A stretch of 64,000 nucleotides of DNA from contig JACVRA010000158.1 of assembly GCA_019828545.1 (NCBI GenBank), positions 62,001-126,000 on the forward strand. The letters are read 5' to 3'. Positions 20,864 through 33,100 of the stretch are shown piece after piece. The notes under the pieces are model-generated. The model did no database searches. It had not been told where the DNA came from and saw only the letters and a list, made by a program, of their open reading frames with translations. Position 1 is the stretch's first letter. The number at the start of each line of letters is the position of its first letter. The position numbers and the translations under genes are program-made. The DNA is from Paracamarosporium sp. OC-R06-R3. Lineage: Eukaryota > Ascomycota > Dothideomycetes > Pleosporales > Didymosphaeriaceae.

Positions 20864-23800
20864 ATGGACGAATTCGAATGGGTCAAATCGTTCGCGACTT
20901 CCAGCTATGGAACTGTCGAGCACGAGCTTCCTGTAGTGGAGGCGCAAGAGACATCAAATTCAGCATCCCGAGGTTCATTCGCTTCATTTGTCTGCCATGT
21001 CACAAGTCTTGAGAGCAAATTGCGCACCCTGACGCCAATCGTCTTAGACGACTCTTCTTCTGTTCGCACTACAGGAAAGATTCTGGGCCAAGGGAAAACG
21101 TTCATGGTGCGGCACGCGCTCTGGACAAAGGATCCTCAAGAGCCTCCAGTTGATGTAGCTTTGAAAGAGATCATTCCTGTCGTACAAACTGAAGGGGAAA
21201 CGCCCCGGTAAGGTTTGGCAAACGCGCAAGAGGGCTATGGCTGACTTTGATAGTTCTGCGTCGACGAGAACCAACAAACCAGAAGTTGATTGGAAAGAAA
21301 TTCTATTTGAGCTGCGGGCTCTGCTTCACGAGCCCATTAGGTATCACCCAAATATCGTCCGGCTCTTAGGAATTCAATGGGGCCTTTCACCTATCTCTGA
21401 GTCAACCTTCCCCGTGTTGATCATGGAGTACGCTTCGTTCGGCACTTTCAAGACCCTCCAATCATCACAAGCACCACTATCTCCGCCAGTGAAACAAAAG
21501 CTCTGCTACGATGTGGGACGTGGTCTATCAGCCCTACATGCATCCGGGATAGTGCATGGCGACCTCAAACATGAGAATGTACTGATCTTTCCATTCGGAG
21601 GTCCGGTCAAGGATGGGACTGCCAATTCTGTAAAACCTTTGTACGATATCTCATACACAGCCAAACTGGCAGATTTCGGCGGCACAGTCATGGATATGGC
21701 GCCTAGTGAGGCTCGGAAGATGGAGACATGGACATGGCCTTTTCAAGCTCCTGAGGTCAACGGCACACGATTGTTGACTAGAACTGAAATGATGCTTACA
21801 GATGTTTATTCATTTGGGCTTCTGGTCTGGCGGGCATTCGCGGATGGAGATGGTTTCGTGTCCCTCCCTGGGGCTGCGCAAAGTGCTTCAGATGAAGAGA
21901 AACGTAACCTTATTGCGCTGAAAACGAGTGAAGAGCTCACTCAAACCGCTATCGATGACATACAAAAATACGCCACTATACAAGGAGTCCCACCGGCATT
22001 TGTCGACATATTTGTATACACAATCCTTCATACCATAAGGCTTAATCCAAAGGATCGCGACCTCGTCAAAGTTCAAGTGGCTATGAGGGGCATAAAGTAA
22101 GAAGGAGGGATCAAAGGAAGCAATTTTACTGACAGCTTCCAGGCTCGGCCACATAGGCGGCTATCTAGCCTTTGTTCGGGAGAAAAACGACGAACGCGCT
22201 GCCACCGAAGCTCGCGCAGCACCTGTAGGTAAAAGATAACACCATCATTTTCTCAACTAAACGAAGTAGGGTCGGCATGGTATTACGAGAGATGCGCTCC
22301 AATTCTTTCTCGGCCGCTCCGGAGACGATGTAGACTTACAGGATAATTTGTATGGCTACCTTTAGATGTATCGACAGACCTACTGACTTTCTGTTAGACC
22401 TGGTTTTCGACCTCGACTTGATGAACCGAATGCTGAAGAATTCGCATTTGAGCCCGAAAAACTGAAGAAGGTTTTAACATGGGACCAGCAGCAGCAAATG
22501 CTAGATGAGCTCAAAGTTGCGGGCTCAGACGATCTCTTCATCTCTAGCAGCTTCTTCCATTTGAAGCAGACGGTCGCCGCATTCTACGTGTTTCAATGCT
22601 ATCTTCTCGAGTTTGGTACACCGTTTGATGGTGAGGAAGCCGCTCGGTGGCTACTAAAAGCTTCTTCGGATGATGATAGTCACGAAGATGAAGATTATCT
22701 TTCCCAGGCTTGGGTTTGGCGCATCTCGCGCGCGCTCGAGGTGGACCTAAATATCTCCAGGCAGAGACTGGAGCTCCTTCTCAAATTGTCTGTCATGCGC
22801 GGCCACCGAAGTAGCCTCCAAGATATCCACGAGCTTGCCTCCACTGGGAACGATACGGCACGACAACAATGGTGGCCTACCTTTCAACAATCTCGTCACT
22901 TTCTCTTGTCGCAGATGGGAGCCGTAGGAATGGGTTATTTCTTCTCATCCCACTTAACTCCGCCATGGAATTCTCTAGACCTGGAAGACCTGGCTGGTCT
23001 AGACGAAGCTATCCGCACCATTCTTGGCAACTTGTATGGCTCAAGCCTGAGATCTTCGTCTTCTCAGGCTGCGAGTGATAGTGCAAATGACGAAGGGAAG
23101 AGTAATTTCGATCGGATATACGTAAACAGGAGAGGCCATGGCCCGCTGCATTATGCCGCTGCAGCAGGCATGTTGGAAGCTTTACAACACCTCGTCATCA
23201 TGTACGAGTGCAATTTGGATCTCCCAAATCAGCATGTGGACGAAACGCCTCTTATGTGCGCTTGCACAGGTGGAAAGCTCGACTGTGCTTTGTTCTTGTT
23301 GGATAACGGCGCTGACCCAAACGGCTATCGCTTTGGACAGGAAGGCCCTCTGCATTGGCTTTCCAGCTTCTTGCCTAATGAAATGGAAATCATAGCCAAA
23401 AGCCTTGTCGCGGCAGGTGCAGAACTGGAGCTACGCTCAGGCGGTATGCGCCACGATGTTCGAGGCATTCGAGCGGATTGGGAGCGCATCTTCGAAATTC
23501 GCACTACACCACTTGGACGAGCCGTTCTAATGAACGACCTGACCGCTGTCAGAGTACTTTTGCAACTTGGAGCCAATCCTCTTACAAAGAACGCCGTCAA
23601 GCATCGCGGTGAGTGGGCAGGCATGGATAACATGTCGAAAATGATCGACGTGACATCGCCTTTTGAGCTTGCTGCTATCCTGGCATACCCGGAGATACTT
23701 GCTGCCTTCATCACACATATAGATGGTAACAATAACTCTCCTAGTGTGAAGCTTCTTAGCGAGGTGGGTATGTTGGATCTTGCTCGAAGCAAGACTATCA

Positions 23801-25215
23801 CCCAAACCGATCCGTTGTCGCTGCAGAGCCGCCTTGTTCGTTGCGGAAGTCGATACAAACAGAACTTGAAGGCTACCTTAATGATATTGTACGCCCGCGC
23901 TTTGCCATTCACCGGTGGGATGGCTTCAGATGACTTGCAGAAAGAAAGAAGCAAAGTACTCTGTCGGGAAGTCGTGTTGGGTAACGTTGATGTTGTTGAA
24001 ACGTTACTCGAGCTGAGATATAGCGCGGACGGAACTCGATATCGTCGTCCTATTGAAGAAGCTATTAAACTGAACCACGAAACTTTGTTCAGCCTACTTC
24101 ACCGTCACAGTGCTGATCTCTTCATTACACGAATGACACCTAGTGGGGCGATATCGCTGCTTCACGCGTGTGCATCTCGACCTCGCCAGTCTCGACCAGG
24201 AAGATTCATCGCAGATGCCCTCATCGCGGCTGGCGTACCTCTTGAAAGCGCTGACCCAAGAAGCAAGTCACCTCTCGCAATGGCCATATTGAACCAAAAT
24301 TTCGATGTCGCTGCTGCGCTGGTGGAGAACGGCGCTAATGTGGATGCACTATACCCACTGCAAACTTTTGGCGTGAACGGTCCTGAGACAAAACGTACCA
24401 CCGTTCTCGTGGAAGTTTTATCGCAGCACACTATGCGTACCCTCGAATCACTCAAATTCTTATTCGGCAAACGCGAAGGCGGACCAAAGCAACGACCAGC
24501 GTTTCATATCGATCCCGCTAACAAGTTTTCCATCCTTCATCTTCTCGCTGGTAGCCCGAACTTTACTCAGATCGCACAGATCACGCCCAAAATCCTAAAC
24601 CTCTGCTTAGAAACATACAACGAGCCTCATTTTATCAATTATAGACACCCCTTATTGGGGTCCGCTCTCTGTTATGCCGCAGCCAACGGGCACAAGGCGA
24701 TGGTAGAACGGCTGCTACATCATGGAGCGGATGAAAGTGTTGCCGCAGGTCCGGTAGTTAGGGACTCGGTGCAGGTATTGTTCCGCCCCAAGACGTCCTG
24801 GACGCCCCTCTGGGCCACTATCCTTAGGCTGGACGAAGAGTTTTCGAAGGGAACTTTTCTCTCACCCGAAGCATCGCCTTTTGAATGGATCCATTCTGCC
24901 TTGTTGCAGAATCTGGAGAAGTGCATCGCATTTCTTCTGGTGAACAGTAACGATACACTCGCACAACAGGCCATGGAACAGCTTCACAGTAAGAGAAGGC
25001 TGTTTGAAGAGGATGAGCGTAGCTGGAGAACTCATAGAAAGAGCAATATTCGAACCCACAGGACAGGAGAGAGTGAGAGACCTTTAGACTTAGGCGCGCT
25101 TTCCGGATCGGCCAGTGAGAATGATGAAAAGAAGATCCGAGAGATCTGCGACGCTCCGGAACCCGATTGGAGAATTGGTGAACTCGAGCAATCTCTTGGT
25201 AATATACGCTTGTGA
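20864..25215 (+). CDS. Protein kinase with C-terminal ankyrin repeats
   Basis: Exons 20864-21207, 21254-22096, 22143-22224, 22270-22349 and 22398-25215 join in phase to 1388 residues. The kinase domain (about 70-400) has a Gly-loop GQG, VALK (Lys101), Glu in FELRALL, catalytic loop HGDLKHEN (Asp218, Lys220, Asn223), DFG (255-257), QAPE and DVYSFGLLVW. It should be active, but it is a non-RD kinase: Gly replaces Arg in HRD. A linker (about 450-680) includes a Ser/Asp/Glu-rich patch. Ankyrin-type repeats run from about 690 to 1300, seen as GPLHYAAAAGMLEALQHLV, ETPLMCACTGGKLDCALFLL and ALCYAAANGHKAMVERLLHH. The order kinase-ankyrin matches animal RIPK4/ANKK1. The first ATG with Kozak-like context is 20864. 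Substrate unknown; the divergent pseudokinase is the obvious candidate partner. Confidence 0.85.
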
Positions 25216-25315
25216 AGTTGAAGTGACCGCTGTCGTCCTTGCGCTGTTGAGCCCAGCGCATGCTGCACTCAGTGTACGGTCTGTGCGGATCCAGGAGGGT
25301 GCTGCCTCCGCTCAA

Positions 25316-25325
25316 CATATATATA
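25316..25325 (+). promoter_or_regulatory. TATA-like element upstream of the BTB gene
   Basis: An ATATATATAG run lies about 190 bp before the proposed ATG at 25510, followed by a CT/CA-rich leader typical of fungal core promoters. Confidence 0.35.
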
Positions 25326-25509
25326 GACGTCTCTGAACTATCATATCTACCTCTCACTCTACCACTTTCCTCAACCTCTAGCACCAGACTCATTCAAACG
25401 CGCGCCTTCCTACAACACCCTGAGCGTCAACCTTCATCCTTCGAGTCGAACCTTGTTACTTCTTCTTTATCCAAACTGTCCAAGCAGACATCCACTCATA
25501 TAACGCTAC

Positions 25510-26424
25510 ATGTTACCGGGTAACCTTGCATATGTCAATAAGAACCTCCACGACATGCCTAAAGTGTTCGTCAGCGTCGATGAAACACAAAAGTATGTAT
25601 AACAATTTTCTTAGGAATCCCAGCTTACAACTAGTAGCTGGGTGACGGGTCCTTCCATTCAAGTCGTTGTTGGCAGAGGCAGAGCCTCTAGGACCTTCGG
25701 AGTCCATCGCAATCTCATTGCATCCCGTTCTAGGTTCTTCAGGACTGCTCTGAATGGTCGTTGGGCAGAATCCGACGACAATGTCGTCAAAATGCCAGAT
25801 GACGACCCAAGCATGTTCGAGCAGTACTTACAGCTTTTATATGTGAACATTGTTCCTGTGAAGGAAATAATTAACGTTCACGGCGAAACGGATACCAGCG
25901 GACGCAAAAAGATGACAGCACGGGAAGAAAGCGAATTGATGGACAAAAGCATGGATGCCAAGGAACGTGAGTTCGACAAGATCTTAGCCCTCTATATTTT
26001 CTGTGACAGACTCCAAGATTCCAAATCGAAGAATCTTCTTCTTACTGCGACAATTGAAGCATCTCACATCAAGGGAGAGGACGAAGAGGAATTAATTTGG
26101 ACACCCCTTATCCCGGCAGTCGTTGGACTATATGCAGCTACTGCTCTCGGAAACTCTATGAGGAGACTTCTGGTCGATCTCTATGCCATTGGAATGGACG
26201 CCGAGGCGGTGGAAGGATACGGCCCTTTAGAGTGGGGATGGTCGACTGAGGCTGAACGCGAAGCATACACCCAGTTTCTGTATGACCTCACTACGGTCCT
26301 AATGGAACAGCGTAGTGGACGGACGTGGCAACTCCCTGCATCCAAATATCACGAGCCATTTGAGAACTACAGCGCCACTTCCGATGATGACAAAGATGAT
26401 GACAATGATGCTGATGACGAGTAG
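25510..26424 (+). CDS. BTB/POZ domain protein
   Basis: Exon 1 (25510-25592) and exon 2 (25635-26424) give 290 residues. The BTB fold is seen in exon 2: IQVVVGRGRASRTFGVHRN, SRFFRTALNGRWAES, VVKMPDDDPSMFEQYLQLLY. A helical part follows, with LYIFCDRLQDSKSKNLLLTA, and an extremely acidic tail (DDDKDDDNDADDE). Fungal BTB proteins of this small type are common and mostly uncharacterised; some act as adaptors for Cul3 ubiquitin ligases. The 3' splice site reads TAGTAG, and either AG keeps the frame. The start could also be the in-frame ATG at 25555. Confidence 0.8.
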
Positions 26425-26728
26425 TCATCAAGGTATGTTCATGTTGCCTCGAGGACCGATTCGGTTGAACATTTCTCAAACCCATTGGACTTTCTTGAAA
26501 TGACATACTAATAGTTTCCAGTGAAGTTGAAGTTTCTCTTGATTGGACATGTTTTCAGAGGTTTGGTATATTGTCAGGTGCGGCGTAGCTAGTGGTTTTG
26601 TGTCTACATCTCCCTCTGAGCATGTTTGATTCTTTCACCACAGTATTGCATCACAGATCTGCAAATTTAGGTTTGTGTGTGGGGCCATATGCCAGATGTA
26701 GTTATCACAATGCATGGAAAATTTGGAT
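26425..26728. other. Convergent intergenic region
   Basis: 3' ends of the BTB gene (plus) and the 7TM gene (minus) face each other. No gene seen. Confidence 0.4.
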
Positions 26729-28042
26729 TCAAACTTCTTCGCAAACTACCGAAGAGCTGTCCCTATTTCTCCTATCGCTTTCTTCCAAAAAGCCCGCCCA
26801 CTGTGCTGAAAAGGAGTTATGTCGCTCTTCTACATGTATGGTCGGAAGCTGAGCAAAAGTGGGCTCCACAAACGCAGCTTCGGGAATCTGGATGAACGAA
26901 GGCTCCACAAATACAGGCTTTGGTCTCTCGATATGCACGAAACTAACAATGCTCGTGTCCGCGCTCGGGCTCGGGGAGTGTTTCTTCCCTGAAGAACTAG
27001 CGCTGGTGCTCGTCCCCTTTCGTATTGACAGCACGCTCGAGAGTTTCGACATGAAAGCCGACTCGCCAATCCTTCGCATAAGCGGACGAAAGATGGGCAA
27101 CGAAGCGCACACGATGCTCATGCCCGCATGCACCGTAGTCCACAACTCGGTGTTGGAGTAAGAAGGCACGCGACTGCCCTTTTTGTACCCCAAGACCACT
27201 CTAACGAGACCGGTAACAATGGTGCTGTTCCTCGTATTAGCACAAGCCACATACTCCATCTCATGATATTGCAACTTACAAGGCACCCAGAGCAAAGATA
27301 CCCAGCACCATCCCCTTCCTCCTCCAGCTCATCTTCATCCTAACCACAACACTAACTGGCATAGCCAAAATCATAACATCCAAGGCAATCTCGCACGCTC
27401 CGCTCGCCATCCAAAACATGTTGTAATCGAAGCAGTACCGTGGATCCGCAAAGCTGTTTATCCAGCTCCACTTCAGCGGAATGCAGTTGGTGAATGCGGC
27501 GACCGTGCAGCCAATCCACCAGCCAATGACGAGGGCTATCGCGACGTAGAGCTGTACCCGGAATGCGTTGCTAATATTGAAGATGCGGTTGTACATTAGG
27601 AGGATGCCTAGTTTAGTAGCGCCCGCAATGGTGAAGTATAGGATCGAAGTCGAGAAGGCGAGTTTGAGGTAGAGGACATCTTCGTCGGTGTAAACGTAGC
27701 TAGTATCGGTGTTCTCAGAGACCCAAAGGCCGTTGGGGGCAATGCTGTTCGCTGCAAGGAATCAGCTCAGTTCTGGTGAAGAGTTTGGGAGGGGGATATA
27801 AAAGTGAGTTACATACCGGCTAGGGTAACCGCAGCAGTTGCTAGTGTGAAGAGAACCGCGGAGAAGATGGACCAGTCGTCTGATTTCAATCCTGATTTTG
27901 TGAAGATGCGCGTGTAAAAGCGCAGACCGACCGAGACGACTGCGAGCGCAATGACGAGACCACTAACGGCGAGTGTGGCATTGGATTCACCACTTGATTG
28001 CTGTTCGCGGGGGAAGAGACTTTGCGCAAATACTGGAGCCAT
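26729..28042 (-). CDS. Fungal rhodopsin-domain integral membrane protein (PTH11/SAT-like, without CFEM)
   Basis: Exons 28042-27817, 27751-27280 and 27224-26729 give 397 residues. Seven hydrophobic segments are visible, beginning with LAVSGLVIALAVVSVGLRFYTR and including IALVIGWWIGCTVAAFTNCIPL and a final VHAGMSIVCASLPIFRPLMR. The family hallmarks are LRFYTRIF-x5-DDW in the first loop, C-x-P-L-K-W after the fourth segment, and GASLP/CASLPIFRPL at the end. The cytoplasmic tail (about 290-397) is Ser/Thr/Pro-rich with an imperfect duplicated FVEPSF/FVEPTF motif. No Cys-rich CFEM domain precedes it. Relatives act as plasma-membrane receptors or occur in metabolite clusters; the ligand is unknown. 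The start at 28042 is preferred over upstream non-ATG codons. Confidence 0.85.
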
Positions 28043-28863
28043 CGTCCCTGTTCCTCTTTCTTTTCCTCCTCGAATGGCTACCGAGTACCAGGACCTTGGA
28101 CGCGACGGCAAACAAATGGATGCGCAACAAGGGTAGCCATTGTGGGAGAATGCGACAACTTATACATATGCACGCGTGGGCCAGGACCGTCTTCGGGAAT
28201 GTAGATGTCTGCAAAGTAGGATGGCCGCACGAGGCGGAGTATCGTGGGGCACCGCGGGTTCGTCGTTAAATGAGGCATAGTGCCGCCGTTGTACATGCAT
28301 TTCTGTATAAAGGTAAAAGTCACCAGTGGAAAACAGGTTCTGTGGATGAAACTATGCTGAACAGGGGATGGTGCCCGGCTTCGCTGGCGCGATCAAGGTG
28401 GTGTTCTCAGCGGTTCTGGAGAGGGTGGGTCAACGTCTATTATAAGCGCTCACGCATGGTTTCGGTCTTTGGTTCAATGCGCCATGTTTCTCATTGCTTG
28501 CTTGCCTGTACTACTCTTCAAAGTTGATACATTCAGCTGTGAGGCTCCCCGTGCAGCATCCAAAAGCGCGAGGCTGTAGAAATCGGTGTGTCGCGCGACA
28601 TATATTTTTAGAACCCATGTGGAGACGTGGTCGGGGATATAAATTGCATGCAGGGGTGGGAGCGGCTGTGCCTCAATCGATAAGGCGTGGGGGCCGTGCA
28701 AACCCAAAATCCATCAATCACCATGACACCACTACACTCCCATCACCAGCCATCTCGAATTCTTCGCAGTGCACGAAGAAGGCCATATTAGCCTGTACCA
28801 ATTCGCAATCGTATGATATAGTGTTCCTGTGGCCAGCTCCATCTACCGCTCATTACCATAACA
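28043..28863. promoter_or_regulatory. Divergent promoter region of the 7TM and sphingolipid reductase genes
   Basis: 821 bp between start codons on opposite strands. No additional gene is supported; short frames on both strands lack family features. Confidence 0.35.
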
Positions 28864-29980
28864 ATGGGCGCGCTCGTTACGAAGAACGAGTTCCCAGTCG
28901 AAGGCCGGGTAAGCACCTAATGATCTGGAAGGATCATTTGACTGATATCCTTGCAGACTGTGCTCATTACGGGCGGCTCGAAAGGTCTCGGACTTGCAGC
29001 AGCGCAACAACTAGCGACCAAAGGGGCCAACTTGATCATCGTGGCACGTGGCCAAGAAAGCTTATCCACTGCGCTAAAGAGCATCATAGTAAGACTTCCA
29101 TTGATACTTTTTCTGTTGCTGACTTTACGCAAAGGAAAGCGCCCGTAGTTTAGATACCCAACGCTTCCATGCTATCAAAGCAGACGTAACAACCGCAGAA
29201 ACATGCTCGCGTGTCATCACGGAAGCAACAGAATGGAACGACGGCCAGGCCCCCGACATTGTCTGGTGCTGCAGCGGCAGCGCTCATCCAACGCTGTTCG
29301 CTGACACACCCGTTGAGCAATTCCAGACAATGATGGACAGCAACTACTTTTCGTGCGTGTATATGGCACACGCTACTCTCAATGCTTGGCTGCATCCCAA
29401 GTCCAAACCGATGACCACTGAAGAAGACAATGTAAAGAGCGCACCTAAGCCAACGCGCCACATCATTTTCACTGGTTCCTTCGTCTCCTTCTACTCTTTC
29501 GCTGGATTCACGCCCTACGCGCCAAGCAAAGCGGCTATCCGCTCTCTTTCCGACTCGCTCTCCCAGGAAATGAATCTGTACGCTACTTCTCGCCCGGAAC
29601 TTCCGCGCATGCGCATCCATACTGTATTCCCGGCGACCATGCACACGCAGTCATGTGCGGATGAAGATGCCGTGAAGTCCGATCTTACCAAATCACTTGA
29701 GGAAGGTGATCAAATACTCGAGCCGGAAGAGTGTGCAAGAAGAGCGATTAGAGGACTGGAAGGTGGAGAAGAGCTAGTAGCTACGAGCTTGATTATTCGG
29801 GCGGTGATGGCAAGTGTATTGGGAGGTGCTGTCAGAGGTGGATTCTGGAGAGGCTTGGCAAATACCGTGCTGGGGTGGATTACAGCTATTGTGATGGTTT
29901 TCATCAGATGGGAGATGGATACGAAAGTGAGGAAATGGGGAAGGGAACATGGCCCAAGTGGGTACCGAAAGAAGGATTAA
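28864..29980 (+). CDS. TSC10: 3-ketosphinganine (3-ketodihydrosphingosine) reductase
   Basis: Exons 28864-28908, 28957-29088 and 29135-29980 give 340 residues. The protein is an SDR with the cofactor loop GGSKGLG at 21-27, Arg after the second strand (IIVARG, NADPH preference), the Ser motif FTGSFVSF and Tyr/Lys in YAPSKAA. The sequence FPVEGRTVLITGG and the hydrophobic C-terminal anchor (NTVLGWITAIVMVFIRWEMD) are characteristic of Tsc10/KDSR. It reduces 3-ketosphinganine to sphinganine, the second step of sphingolipid synthesis, on the cytosolic face of the ER. It is an essential housekeeping step in yeast. Confidence 0.85.
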
Positions 29981-30145
29981 ATCGCGACTCCCGGTCTCGC
30001 TCGAAAAGCGTAAAGAAAACGCGGTTTGCGGGCTGTCGAAGATTAACTGATAAAATAATGGGCTAATAAAGTATCTTTAGTGCAGAATGGGCTTCACAAA
30101 AATTTACAATAAATTTGACTTCTTCTACACGAGAAAATACACCTT

Positions 30146-33100
30146 TCATTCTCCAGATCCAATCCCACTCCCAAAAATCTTATCGATCCGCGTTGCACGC
30201 TCCCAGACAACTTCCCCGCCATCCTCACTCTTCTTCTTGAAATACAAAATCCGATGCTGGGGTATGAACTCCTCATCCGTCTGCTCCGTCTTCCATTTCT
30301 CCAGCGAAGTCTCCTTAGCACCCAAAAACCGGTCCTCATATCCTACAATGTAGTCGCTAGGATCGAGATTTGCGTCCCAGCGCAGCCGATTGAGAATGTC
30401 GGATGCGGGGCGAAGTTTATTTGAAGAGACGGGTGCGCTGCTTGCTGACTGTGCAGAACGCACGGGAAGCTTTCGCGAAGTGGAGGGAGTGAAGTTATCT
30501 TCGAGTTCATCGACCTCCTCTTCGTCTTCGTCCTCGGAGTCTATGTCGGGAATGTAATCACCCCACTCGCGTCTATCAAGCTGTAGGTCTTTCACTTCAC
30601 TCGGCTTGGCCAAGGAAACTCCGATCCAGGCGGAGCTCTCGTCGTAGTACTTGTCGTCCGCACGGACCAGGGTCAGGAAGCGGTCGAAGACTTTCTGCAA
30701 GGCTGCTTTTGCATCGACACGCTCTTCTTGACTGACCAAGGTGCTTTCATTGGTTCGAGACAAACCTATCAAGTAAGAGCCATGGTAATAAGTGTCCGAG
30801 TCGTTTGCCTCGCTGTCGGCAAAGCGGGCGGGCCAAATACGAGAAGACAACGTAGGCAAGACTTTGTGGATATCTATGATTTGATTAGCCAGAAATCGTG
30901 ATAATAGCGATATGAACATACCAACAACAAGATTGATGCATCGCGACTCAACCCAGCCCACTAGACCTTTGCCTCGAGAGAGCGCACGACCCCAGTATTG
31001 TATGTCAATTTTGACGTAACTCTCAAACGAGCTCAGAAAGTTATCAATGGCAGACTTAGCTCCCAAGGTATCGGCGCCAAGGAACTGCTCCCAAGTCATA
31101 CCTGGAGTAGACAGACGATCGTTTGCTTGTCGAAGTTCATTGACTAGCACTTGCACTCCCGGTACCGTAGCTGTATGCGCAATGTTTGTGTTTGGGGCAT
31201 GGAACCCCAAAATCACCATCTGTTCTCGTGCACTACGCTGATATCGCGGCTTCTTCTTGTGATAAAAAGCATCGTATACCATATCATTTTGCCAATCGAA
31301 ATGCGCGTAGTGGTGGAAGAACGAGAGGATGAGGTCGCCAGCGCTCACGAACCCTGTGTCATGAGCCAGACGCTTACTCACCCAAGATAGCATCAGAGTG
31401 ATATGGATACCACCGAAGTAACCGAATTTAGCAGAATAGAGTCCTCGATCAATAGCCCATTGCTTGATAAAATGGTAGGCTAACCGGAAAGATGCCATTG
31501 ATGGAACGGTCCGCTGAATGTAGGCAAGATCGCGGATGGGTTTGAGCTTGCGCAGCGACAGGATCGAAAGGTTGAAGACCGGGTGTGTAGCAGGGAAAGT
31601 CGCAAATTCGGACCATCTACATACATAATCAGCAAAAGTTCGGTCATATCGCAAGGATCAGGATGGCTTACCTCTGAACAATGTTCGCGGCTGGACAGTA
31701 CTGCAAGTCCATGTTCACTCCATTGACCGATAACTCTAGCATCGTTCCAGTATTAGCTTCTACCTTTCGCAGAATGCGCAAACCCTTAGACTCGGCCTTG
31801 TGTATGCGCTGACGAGCCAGCTGGAAGAATGTCTTCGAGCTAATAGATCCAATGCAAAGACAATCAATATCGGAGTCGGTTGTCCAAACACTAAGCGCGT
31901 AGGAACCAACTGGCACAACAACCATGGGTATGTCGGAAGCTGACGAATCATCGTCTACGCTGCCAAGGAGTACGTCTTTGATGAGATTAAACGCATGTTT
32001 GTAACGGCTTCTGTCTTCAGGAGTCGGGAATACTGCGCGTTTAGCGAGAGACTCCGTCAACTCTGCAGTATTTGAAAGCTCTGAGGGTGTTTGCTTGTGG
32101 TATACAGCACGCCGCTGGAGAACATCCCAATAACTTTGACTCTGGTGCTCTATATCAGAACGAGTTTTGAACACAGCTCGTATCCCATAATGGTCGCTTG
32201 CAACTGAAGTGGTACCGTTGGCGAACTGAGGTCGTCCAAACTGATTAAATCCTACTAGAGCAAGTTTGTCTTGTGAACGAACCAAAATGCGGTCATAACG
32301 CTGAGGTCGGTTCTCTGAGGTACCGGAAATATACGCAGCGAGGGGGTTTTCATGAGGGTTGAATGTGGCACCTTCCTCTCCTTCGAAAAGATCATCGCTG
32401 TCCAGTACCGTGGTCTCGTCAACACCTTCGATTCTTGCGACAGCCCATGCATCCAGAAGCCCAGTCTCACCAAGTGTCGATTCTGTTGAACCCAAAATGC
32501 GAGAGGTCTCCAGAGAAATTGACTTCTCCTTGACAGCTTCGTCTACCGTATATTTTGATGTTGGGAGGTTGAAGTCGCCCGCAACAAGCCAATCGCTGGT
32601 GGCGTAGTTTCGTTTTAAACGATTAAGCAAATTGTGAAGTTGCACCTTCTTCGCTGCAACTGAGCCGTCCGTCAAACCAGCGGTCAGGTGCACACCAGCC
32701 ACTACCAACGGAGCTGCGTTTGGCTGCTCACCGTTGAGTATAGAAGGAAAGGAAGCTACAATGGCGCCTTTGTGACGTCTGTGAAACGGTACAAACTCCC
32801 AACTGAAATGCCATTTGCTGAGGATGACAATATTGCGGAGGCTCGGCAAAGGACCGATGTCAGGTTGACTGGGCGGTCCATGCGAAGTATATGGGTATGC
32901 TTCTTGCATTACTCTATCTTGAAGCAAATGTGATAAAAATTCATCGGAAACTTCTTGTAGGACAAGAACATCGGCAATTGCAGATTCCGCAAGAATGGTA
33001 TCGACTAGAAGCGGGTCTCGGTCTCGTGATGGAGGGTATTCCGAATGAATCAGGACGTTGTAACTGGATATGGACAGTATTCCTGGCTGGATTACTTCTG

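Noticed and set aside
23325..23954. 209-codon minus-strand frame inside the ankyrin region
   Set aside because: Antisense shadow of the kinase-ankyrin exon; no conserved pattern.
29981..30145. Possible small gene between TSC10 and the RNA-repair gene
   Set aside because: Only 165 bp between converging stop codons, AT-rich, with no plausible frame.
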